From Solobacterium sp. (GTDB taxonomy: Bacteria > Bacillota_I > Bacilli_A > Erysipelotrichales > Erysipelotrichaceae), in contig JAFYGX010000246.1 of the NCBI GenBank assembly GCA_017543025.1, positions 1 to 11,380 of the forward strand: 11,380 bases of DNA, in the 5' to 3' direction. The notes beneath the pieces were generated by a model that worked only from the letters and a program-made list of their open reading frames with translations, was not told where the DNA came from and made no database searches. Of the stretch, positions 1-5,960 are shown piece after piece. The translations under genes were made by a program, and so were the position numbers. How positions within the stretch are numbered: position 1 is the first letter of the stretch; each line of letters opens with the position of its first letter.

Positions 1-112
1 AGTGCTTGCCAATGACGGCGACTTTGACGGTAGATATCTTGCCGTTCTTGCGTACGGTATTGGCGATGGTATAGGTAGGGTCTTTGCAGTTTCTGGCGTA
101 ATTGAGCTTCAT
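1..112 (-). CDS. IS1634-like transposase, N-terminal fragment (runs off left edge)
   Basis: Reading the minus strand from the ATG at 112-110 gives 37 codons that are open to the window edge. The peptide begins MKLNY, then has KDPTY, an RKNGK segment and a V-IGKH segment, which is the recognisable opening of IS1634-family (IS4-superfamily, DDE) transposases of Bacillota: KLNYD..., KDPTY, NGK, IGKHS. A good Shine-Dalgarno sequence, AGAGAGGTG, lies at 130-122, nine bases before the start, with a run of seven C between them. The catalytic DDE residues are outside the window, so I cannot say whether the gene is intact. The start faces away from the element body, so the insertion-sequence end should lie to the right, somewhere in 140-300. 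The family call rests on a remembered N-terminal pattern only. Confidence 0.68.
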   Translation of the reverse strand, partial: MKLNYARNCKDPTYTIANTVRKNGKISTVKVAVIGKH

Positions 113-200
113 GTGGGGGGGCACCTCTCTCAGAATCAATCATACCACATCTTGCTATAAATTGCTACTTTTGCCACAGAAAAATTTTACGATTTGACAC

Positions 201-222
201 AAAAAAAGCGCTGGTTAAGCGC
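201..222 (-). terminator. Intrinsic terminator on the minus strand, upstream of the transposase
   Basis: On the minus strand GCGCT (222-218) and AGCGC (212-208) form a 5-bp GC-rich stem with a 5-base loop, followed directly by seven T (207-201). It would stop transcripts entering from the glgB side before they reach the transposase gene. Such shielding is common at insertion-sequence ends. The stem is short, so efficiency is uncertain. Confidence 0.5.
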
Positions 223-252
223 AAATTTGAAATTTTGAATAATGCGAAGTGT

Positions 253-268
253 CGAAGACCCGTCTTCG
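253..268. repeat. Perfect 7-bp-arm palindrome in the IS/glgB gap
   Basis: CGAAGAC (253-259) and GTCTTCG (262-268) are perfect inverted arms with a 2-base centre. No T-run follows on either strand, so it does not look like a terminator. It could be part of the insertion-sequence terminal region or a protein-binding site; nothing in the window decides between these. Confidence 0.5.
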
Positions 269-330
269 GAAAGATGAGCGTTTTGCACGCAACTGCTTAA
301 AAAGATAGAAAAACTGCATTCATTTGAGGT

Positions 331-336
331 TATAAT
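331..336 (+). promoter_or_regulatory. Probable -10 box of the glgB promoter
   Basis: A perfect TATAAT stands at 331-336, 60 bases before glgB. No good -35 is present at 16-18 bases; TAGAAA at 306-311 is the nearest poor match, 19 bases away. Transcription would start near 343, giving a leader of about 53 bases. Confidence 0.4.
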
Positions 337-350
337 AAAAAAAACGATTT

Positions 351-386
351 CCTCCTTTTATTGCGGGGGACAGAATAAATAAGGAG
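351..386 (+). promoter_or_regulatory. glgB leader hairpin that buries the ribosome binding site, with a competing fold
   Basis: CTCCTT (352-357) is exactly complementary to the glgB Shine-Dalgarno AAGGAG (381-386), and the next five bases TTATT (358-362) pair with AATAA (374-378), leaving a 2-base bulge (379-380) and an 11-base loop. That is 11 bp, mostly A-U outside the SD. In a mutually exclusive fold CCTCC (351-355) pairs with the loop bases GGGGG (365-369), with one G-U, which frees the SD. The predicted transcript would start just before this element. It could act as a thermosensor or other translational switch; function is inferred from base pairing alone. Confidence 0.4.
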
Positions 387-395
387 AACATAAAA

Positions 396-2684
396 ATGGC
401 TGTGAAAGTAAAGCGCAATGGTGCCAAAGTTAAGCCGGCTGTAAGACGTGCAATTAACGCTGCCGCAAGACAGGCTGCCACAGAAGCGGAAAATGAAACA
501 GCAAAAGCTGCTGAAGAAGTGAAAGAAACCGTGAAGAAGGCGGAAAAGGCTGCAGAAAAGAAGACTGCTGCTCCGGCAAAGGCCAAAAAAGCAGAAGCAG
601 AAGCGAAACCTGCAGATAAAAAAGCGTCTGTAAAGACAGCAGAGGTGAAGCCTGCGGAGAAAACGCCGGCTGTCAGAGAAACGGCAAAGAAAGAACCTGC
701 AAAGAAAGAAGAGAAGAAAGAAGAAAAGACAGCAGTCAGCAAACCTGCTTCAAAGAAAGAACCGGAAGCGGAAAAGGCACCGGAGCTTGACTCTGTATTT
801 CTGACGGAATATGACCGGTATCTGTTCGGCAAAGGAAGAGATTACAAGATCTATCAGAAGATGGGTGCACATCCGGCAAAGCTGAATGGAAAAGACGGAT
901 GGCATTTTGCGGTATGGGCACCGCATGCAAAAGCAGTGTCAATTGTCTGTGACCGGAATAACTGGGATCCGACAGCGAATTATATGCTGCCGCTGGAAAA
1001 GAGCGGAATTTTTGAGGGATTCATTGAAGGCATGACAGAGGGTGAGGCTTATAAATATGCCATCAAGACAGAAAAGAATGATGTGCTCTATAAAGCTGAC
1101 CCGTATGCATTCCATGCGGAACTTCGTCCGGCGAATGCAAGCCGTACAGCAGTGATCGATGGGTATGGCTGGGCTGATGGCGAATGGATGACCAAGCGTG
1201 CGAAGACAAACACCTTCGAGCAGCCGATGGCGATCTATGAAGTGCATCTCGGTTCCTGGAAAAAACGCAACCGTGACGACAAGGACAGCTTCCTGAATTA
1301 CAGAGAGCTGGCACATCAGCTGGTTGAATATGTCGGATGGATGGGTTATACCCACGTTGAACTGATGGGTATTGCGGAATATCCGTTTGACGGTTCATGG
1401 GGATATCAGGTAACAGGATACTACGCACCGACAGCCCGCTATGGTACGCCGAAGGATTTCATGTATCTGGTTGACTATCTGCATCAGAACAATATCGGTG
1501 TGATTCTCGACTGGGTACCGGCGCATTTCCCGAAGGATGCATTCGGTCTTGCGGACTTTGACGGCAAGCCGACGTATGAATATCCGGATCCCCGCATGGG
1601 AGAACATCCGGACTGGGGTACAAAGTGCTTTGACTATTCCAAAAATGAAGTGCTGAACTTCATGATCGGAAATGCACTGTACTGGTATGATGATTATCAT
1701 ATTGACGGACTCCGCGTCGACGCAGTCGCATCCATGCTTTATCTTGATTATGGAAGAAAAGACGGTGAGTGGATCCCGAACAAATACGGAGATAACGGAA
1801 ATCTTGATTCGATTGAATTCTTCAAACATCTGAATTCTGTGATCCGCGGCAGAAATGACGGAACGATCATTATTGCCGAAGAATCCACCGCATGGCCGAA
1901 GATTACCACGAGACCGGAAGATGGCGGCCTTGGCTTCACCTATAAGTGGAATATGGGCTGGATGCATGACTTCCTGGATTACATGAAGCTCGACCCGTAT
2001 TTCCGCAAGGACAATCACAACAAGATGACCTTCGGAATGAGTTATGCGACCAGTGAGAAGTTCATTCTCGTTCTCTCGCATGATGAAGTTATTCATCTGA
2101 AGTGTTCGATGATCAACAAGATGCCGGGTTATGAAATAGATAAGTTTGCGAACCTCAAGTGCGGATACTTCTTCATGTTCGGTCATGCCGGAAAGAAACT
2201 GCTGTTCATGGGACAGGATTTCGCACAGTATCATGAGTGGGATGAGAATGCAGAACTTGACTGGTGGCTGTGTGATGAGCCGCTGAACCGGAGCGTGCTG
2301 CTGTTCATGAATGATCTCCTCCATATTTACCGGTCACATCCTTCCATGTATGAACTGGATGATTCGTGGGAAGGATTTGAATGGATCAATGCGGATGACC
2401 GTGACCGTTCGATCTTCTCATTTGTCCGCCGCGGCAAGACCGGCAAGAAGAATCTTCTGTTCGTTGTCAATATGACACCGATGGAACGGGAAGATTACAT
2501 GGTCGGTGTACCGGTCAAGGGCAACTATCAGCTGCTGCTCGATCAGGAAGGCGCCGTCAGGGAAGACAGCGACAAGCAGAAGGTTTTCAAAGCTGTCAAA
2601 GGCGAATGCGATAAACGGGATTATCATATCTCCTATCCGCTTCCGGCGTATGGAATTGCGCTGTTTGAATACAACGAAAAGTAA
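396..2684 (+). CDS. glgB: 1,4-alpha-glucan (glycogen) branching enzyme with long Lys/Ala/Glu-rich N-terminal extension
   Basis: This GH13 enzyme cuts alpha-1,4 glucan chains and re-attaches the piece by an alpha-1,6 bond, making branched glycogen in the cytoplasm. The protein is 762 aa. Residues 1-131 are low-complexity, rich in K, A, E and P, and probably disordered. From about 132 the CBM48/N-terminal beta domain follows (FAVWAPHAKAVS, NNWD), then the TIM barrel. DWVPAHF, GLRVDAV (nucleophile D442, with R440), AEEST (acid/base E495) and SHDEV (D563) are the GH13 motifs; a C-terminal beta domain ends the protein. Usual GlgB proteins are about 630-730 aa without this tail. Small departures include HLK where HGK is usual after SHDEV, and FAQ in place of FGQ. 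AAGGAG at 381-386 supports the start. No other glycogen gene is in the window and a terminator follows, so it looks monocistronic. Confidence 0.93.
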   Translation: MAVKVKRNGAKVKPAVRRAINAAARQAATEAENETAKAAEEVKETVKKAEKAAEKKTAAPAKAKKAEAEAKPADKKASVKTAEVKPAEKTPAVRETAKKEPAKKEEKKEEKTAVSKPASKKEPEAEKAPELDSVFLTEYDRYLFGKGRDYKIYQKMGAHPAKLNGKDGWHFAVWAPHAKAVSIVCDRNNWDPTANYMLPLEKSGIFEGFIEGMTEGEAYKYAIKTEKNDVLYKADPYAFHAELRPANASRTAVIDGYGWADGEWMTKRAKTNTFEQPMAIYEVHLGSWKKRNRDDKDSFLNYRELAHQLVEYVGWMGYTHVELMGIAEYPFDGSWGYQVTGYYAPTARYGTPKDFMYLVDYLHQNNIGVILDWVPAHFPKDAFGLADFDGKPTYEYPDPRMGEHPDWGTKCFDYSKNEVLNFMIGNALYWYDDYHIDGLRVDAVASMLYLDYGRKDGEWIPNKYGDNGNLDSIEFFKHLNSVIRGRNDGTIIIAEESTAWPKITTRPEDGGLGFTYKWNMGWMHDFLDYMKLDPYFRKDNHNKMTFGMSYATSEKFILVLSHDEVIHLKCSMINKMPGYEIDKFANLKCGYFFMFGHAGKKLLFMGQDFAQYHEWDENAELDWWLCDEPLNRSVLLFMNDLLHIYRSHPSMYELDDSWEGFEWINADDRDRSIFSFVRRGKTGKKNLLFVVNMTPMEREDYMVGVPVKGNYQLLLDQEGAVREDSDKQKVFKAVKGECDKRDYHISYPLPAYGIALFEYNEK

Positions 2685-2712
2685 AACCGGCTTCTCTGGA
2701 ACAAATATGGAT

Positions 2713-2748
2713 AACGGCATTGGGATGATGTGTCCCGGTGCCGTTTTT
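2713..2748 (+). terminator. Rho-independent terminator after glgB
   Basis: ACGGCA (2714-2719) pairs with TGCCGT (2739-2744), two G-U pairs continue the helix, and GGGA (2722-2725) pairs with TCCC (2733-2736), closing a 7-base loop. The stem is about 12 bp and runs into five T (2744-2748). It lies 28 bases after the glgB stop and separates glgB from the next operon. Confidence 0.88.
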
Positions 2749-2810
2749 CATGTGTCTGAGAGAAGCTGTGTAATGAGATTCGGTATTTAAAGGATTCAGC
2801 GCAGATCATA

Positions 2811-2829
2811 CAGGAACAGATCTGTCCTG
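2811..2829. repeat. Imperfect palindrome upstream of the cvpA-mutS2-uvrC operon
   Basis: ACAGATCTGT (2816-2825) is a perfect 10-base palindrome, flanked by CAGG and CCTG with one unpaired A. It lies about 130 bases before the first gene of the repair operon and may be an operator. No clear promoter is visible in 2749-2955; the best candidate is TTGAAT (2919-2924), 18 bases, TAAGAT (2943-2948), which would give an almost leaderless message. Confidence 0.3.
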
Positions 2830-2955
2830 ATGGGGTATGAACGCATGAATCAGTCTGAGATAAGGGACAAAAGGGATCTGTGTGCTGTCTCACATATGAA
2901 TAGTAATTCGTCCTGTTTTTGAATAAATGCGGATGTTTGGAGTAAGATAGTAGAC

Positions 2956-3618
2956 ATGATAACGATAGATACGAATTATATCGCATTGATTAATGCGGCA
3001 GTCATTATACTGTATGTGATCTGCTATATCCGGGGAGCGAAGCGGGGTGTCTTTCTTCAGATCCTTTCCTCGCTTGGCGTAGTCGTCTCATTTCTCGGGG
3101 CATGGCGGTACTGTTCGCTTGCCTCTTCGTATTACAGTCTCTGGCCAAAGAACTTTGTTCCGATGGCGGATATTCCGTTTATCGGAGATCAGCTGTATAC
3201 GCATCTGAATATGATCCTCTGGTTCATCCTGCTGTTTTTCATATTCAAGCTTGTATTCGTAATTGTTGAGAAGCTCTGCGAAGGATTGTCTGATCTTCCG
3301 GTGATCCGTGAAGTGAGCGGGTTTCTCGGCGGATGTCTCGGTCTGGTGAGTGCCACGGTATGGATCATGGTATTCTGTGTGATTCTGAATCTTCCGCTGT
3401 TCCGCAACGGGAGTTCCATCGCAGAATCATCTCTGATCGGAAAGATCACAGATACCGCTTCTGCCTATATTTCAGAAGCGGCTGAACCGATCGCGCAGTC
3501 GGAAATGATGGGAAAAGCGATGGAAGCTCTGAATAACTTTCAGGATATGGATGAAGATATGATTACCGAATGGCTGAGCAATCACGGGATCCGTCCGAAT
3601 CAGGGGGATCTCGGATGA
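2956..3618 (+). CDS. cvpA: CvpA-family integral membrane protein
   Basis: A 220-aa protein with four predicted membrane helices, roughly residues 9-25, 32-50, 85-105 and 121-146, and a hydrophilic C-terminal tail. The RGAKRGVFLQI segment after the first helix and the GGCLGLVSATVW segment in the last resemble the conserved parts of the CvpA (colicin V production) family, and cvpA directly before mutS2 is a common Bacillota arrangement. The molecular role of CvpA is not firmly established; in other bacteria it has been linked to envelope stress and bacteriocin secretion. The start is supported by GGAG at 2939-2942, though 13 bases away is long. The stop overlaps the mutS2 start (ATGA at 3615-3618), so the two are likely translationally coupled. 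Confidence 0.75.
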   Translation: MITIDTNYIALINAAVIILYVICYIRGAKRGVFLQILSSLGVVVSFLGAWRYCSLASSYYSLWPKNFVPMADIPFIGDQLYTHLNMILWFILLFFIFKLVFVIVEKLCEGLSDLPVIREVSGFLGGCLGLVSATVWIMVFCVILNLPLFRNGSSIAESSLIGKITDTASAYISEAAEPIAQSEMMGKAMEALNNFQDMDEDMITEWLSNHGIRPNQGDLG

Positions 3619-5927
3619 GTCTGCTTTCCAGCTTTGAATTTGAAAAGATAAGAGCGCAGATGGCGGAGCTCTGTGTCAGTGAACCGGGACGCATGATTGT
3701 AAACGGACTGGAACCGGTATATGAGAAGATTGTGATCCGAAGAGACCGGCAGCGGCTTTACGAAGCGATGGAAGCCTGTGTCAGATATGGCAGAATTTCA
3801 CCGGAAGGATTCCGGGATATCCGGATTCTGCTGAAACAGGCGGAAAAAGGAAGAACGCTGACCGGACCTGAACTGATCGAAGTCCTGAAGCTGATCCGGG
3901 CGGTAAAAGCTGCGCAGGAGTATGAACGAACAATCCGTGAAGTTCCGCACGAATCACTGTCGGACCTGTTTATGACGCTGACGAAACAGGACAGACTGGA
4001 AAACAGAATTGTGTCGGTGGTGAATGAATACGGAGAAGTCAGGGATAGCGCAAGTCATAAGCTTGCGGAACTGAGAAGTTCGCTGCGCGCTGCTTCCAGG
4101 CGGATCGAGGAGGCAATTGAACAGTTTCGCTCCGGCCATGGCGATTCAATGGTCGATTCTATTGTGACAACCCGAAACGGACGTACGGTAATCCTGGTCC
4201 GGGCAAATGATAAGAACCGCTTCGGCGGGATAGTCTACGGGGATTCGCAGAGCGGACAGACCAGTTATATCGAGCCGTCTGTTCTGATGCATGCGAATAA
4301 CAGAAAACAGGAGCTTGAGACAGCGATACAGGATGAAATCAGCCGCATTCTTGCGGAATGCTCTGCGGAAGTCGGGAAGTCAGCGGAAACGCTCAGTTCT
4401 GATCTTGAAACACTTGCTCTGCTTGACAGTATCTTTGCAAGAGCGGACTGGGGTGTGCGAAATGAAGGATGCGCAGCGCGTCTTAATGAAGAGAAACGGT
4501 TCATGTTTCATCGGGCAAGGCATCCTCTGATTCCGAAGGAACAGGCAGTGACGAATGAATACAGGCTTTCACAGCCGTATCACACTCTGCTGATTACCGG
4601 GCCGAATACCGGCGGCAAAACAGTGTCAATGAAGATTTTCGGGCTGTTTACCCTGATGACGTACTGCGGCATGCCGGTAACTGCAGAAGAAGCGGATGTT
4701 CCGTTTTTTGATCGGGTATTTGCGGATATCGGCGATGATCAGTCGGTTGAAAGCTCGCTGAGTTCGTTTTCCGCGCATGTGGAAAAACAGGCACAGATGC
4801 TGAGAGAAGCAACAGGGAATTCGCTGATCCTGCTGGATGAGATCGGAAGCGGTACAGATCCGAGAGAAGGTGAAAGCCTTGCGATTGCCGTGCTGAATGA
4901 ACTGCGCAGACGAAATGCCACGGTCATCGCAACCACGCATTACAGCCGTCTGAAAGCATATGGGAGACGGCATGAGGATATCCTTACAGCGACTGTGGAA
5001 TTTGACGGAGAGACGCTGCGTCCGACATACCGGTATCTTGAAGGCATCACCGGTGAAAGCAATGCGCTTCTCGTAGCGGAACGCTGCGGTCTGCCGAAAG
5101 GTGTTGTCAATTATGCGAAGTTTCTGAAACAGCAGGCGACAACCGAAGAGGAAGAACTTGCCGCGAAGCTCGAAAAACAGCTGATGGAAGCGGAGAATCG
5201 CAGCCGTATGCTGGAAGAGAAGCTGAAAGAAATACGGGAGTATCAGAAATCACTCGAACAGGAAAAACAGAACCTGCGCGATTCCCGTGAAAAGCTGATC
5301 GATGAGGCAAAAGCAGAAGCGCAGCGAATGGTGGAAGCGGCCAGGGAAGAAGCGGATGCGGTTCTGAAGGAACTGCGGAACAATGCCGGACGGGTCCGCT
5401 ATCATGAACTGCTGGAACAGAAACGGAAGCTTGAGACGATTGCAGAAGAGGAAACTCCGGTATATGAAGCGGAAAAACCGTTTGCGGTCGGCGATACCGC
5501 AGAGCTGCGGCAGAGCGGTGCAATTGTTAAAATTGAAGATATCCGGAAGAAACGGATTGTGATTTCACTGAATAACCGTCATATGACGGTCAAGGCTTCC
5601 GATCTGAAACATACCCGGAAGAAGCTTCCGAAAACTGCTCCGGTGACAATGCCGGTCAGTTCCATTGAAATTCCCGAATCGATTGAAACGGAATGCAATC
5701 TGATCGGCCTTCGGGTCGATGAGGCAAGGGAGGAACTGCTGGATTATATGGATTCTGCCAGCCTTTGCGGACTGAAGAATTACCGCATCATTCATGGTGA
5801 CGGTTCGGGTGCGCTTCGCAAGATGGTGCAGGAAGTGCTTGCGAACGATAAAACGGTTGAGGAATACCGGTATGGAATGCCTTCGGAAGGCGGTACCGGT
5901 GCAACCGTGGTAACAATAAGAGATTGA
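3615..5927 (+). CDS. mutS2: MutS2 ATPase with C-terminal Smr domain
   Basis: MutS2 proteins lack the mismatch-recognition domains of MutS. They are known as suppressors of homologous recombination and, in Bacillus, as sensors of collided ribosomes. The protein is 770 aa, near the usual size. An N-terminal helical core and clamp region is followed by the ABC ATPase: Walker A GPNTGGKT at 329-336 (K335), Walker B LLDEIGSGTDP with D408/E409, and TTHY beyond. Residues about 508-590 are a charged coiled coil. The Smr domain at 690-770 holds HGDGSGALR (H727), but the usual LDLR motif reads CNLI at 694-697. I chose ATG 3615 because it overlaps the cvpA stop and has AGGGGGAT at 3602-3609. A longer in-frame start at 3570 lies deep inside cvpA and adds nothing recognisable. 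Confidence 0.95.
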   Translation: MSLLSSFEFEKIRAQMAELCVSEPGRMIVNGLEPVYEKIVIRRDRQRLYEAMEACVRYGRISPEGFRDIRILLKQAEKGRTLTGPELIEVLKLIRAVKAAQEYERTIREVPHESLSDLFMTLTKQDRLENRIVSVVNEYGEVRDSASHKLAELRSSLRAASRRIEEAIEQFRSGHGDSMVDSIVTTRNGRTVILVRANDKNRFGGIVYGDSQSGQTSYIEPSVLMHANNRKQELETAIQDEISRILAECSAEVGKSAETLSSDLETLALLDSIFARADWGVRNEGCAARLNEEKRFMFHRARHPLIPKEQAVTNEYRLSQPYHTLLITGPNTGGKTVSMKIFGLFTLMTYCGMPVTAEEADVPFFDRVFADIGDDQSVESSLSSFSAHVEKQAQMLREATGNSLILLDEIGSGTDPREGESLAIAVLNELRRRNATVIATTHYSRLKAYGRRHEDILTATVEFDGETLRPTYRYLEGITGESNALLVAERCGLPKGVVNYAKFLKQQATTEEEELAAKLEKQLMEAENRSRMLEEKLKEIREYQKSLEQEKQNLRDSREKLIDEAKAEAQRMVEAAREEADAVLKELRNNAGRVRYHELLEQKRKLETIAEEETPVYEAEKPFAVGDTAELRQSGAIVKIEDIRKKRIVISLNNRHMTVKASDLKHTRKKLPKTAPVTMPVSSIEIPESIETECNLIGLRVDEAREELLDYMDSASLCGLKNYRIIHGDGSGALRKMVQEVLANDKTVEEYRYGMPSEGGTGATVVTIRD

Positions 5928-5960
5928 ATGCATAAGCAATCTGAAAAAGAAAACGGATGA
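5928..5960 (+). CDS. Possible 10-codon bridging ORF between mutS2 and uvrC
   Basis: The mutS2 stop TGA (5925-5927) is followed immediately by ATG (5928), which opens MHKQSEKENG and stops at TGA 5958-5960. That stop overlaps the uvrC start as ATGA. The uvrC start has only a weak purine stretch upstream and no clear Shine-Dalgarno sequence, so a ribosome finishing mutS2 could reinitiate here and hand over to uvrC. It may be chance; a 10-codon ORF carries no statistical weight alone. Confidence 0.25.
   Translation: MHKQSEKENG

Larger units (their letters stand above)
113..395. other. Gene-free stretch between the transposase start and glgB; probable IS end
   Basis: No supportable gene lies here. 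The left part should contain the transposase promoter: on the minus strand TATGAT (144-139) sits 17 bases from TAGCAA (167-162), a fair -10 with a weak -35. The stretch is AT-rich and carries a minus-strand terminator (201-222), a palindrome (253-268) and, on the right, the glgB leader. The boundary of the insertion sequence and its terminal inverted repeat cannot be fixed because only one end is present. Confidence 0.5.

Noticed and set aside
320..832. 170-codon minus-strand frame rich in Ala, Phe and Ser
   Set aside because: It is the complement of the Lys/Ala/Glu-rich GlgB extension; the apparent hydrophobic repeat is an artefact of antisense reading.
1395..2324. 309-codon open frame antisense to glgB
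   Set aside because: Mirror of the conserved GH13 domain; no RBS and no domain.
2506..2790. 94-codon plus-strand frame overlapping the glgB end and its terminator
   Set aside because: It runs through the terminator hairpin, lacks an RBS and has no recognisable content.
2811..2829. Calling the palindrome a LexA (SOS) box outright
   Set aside because: Only the left half fits the Gram-positive consensus well; kept as a low-interest observation.
2749..2955. T-box or other riboswitch in the region before cvpA
   Set aside because: No T-box core sequence, no terminator near the start of cvpA and no recognisable aptamer pattern.
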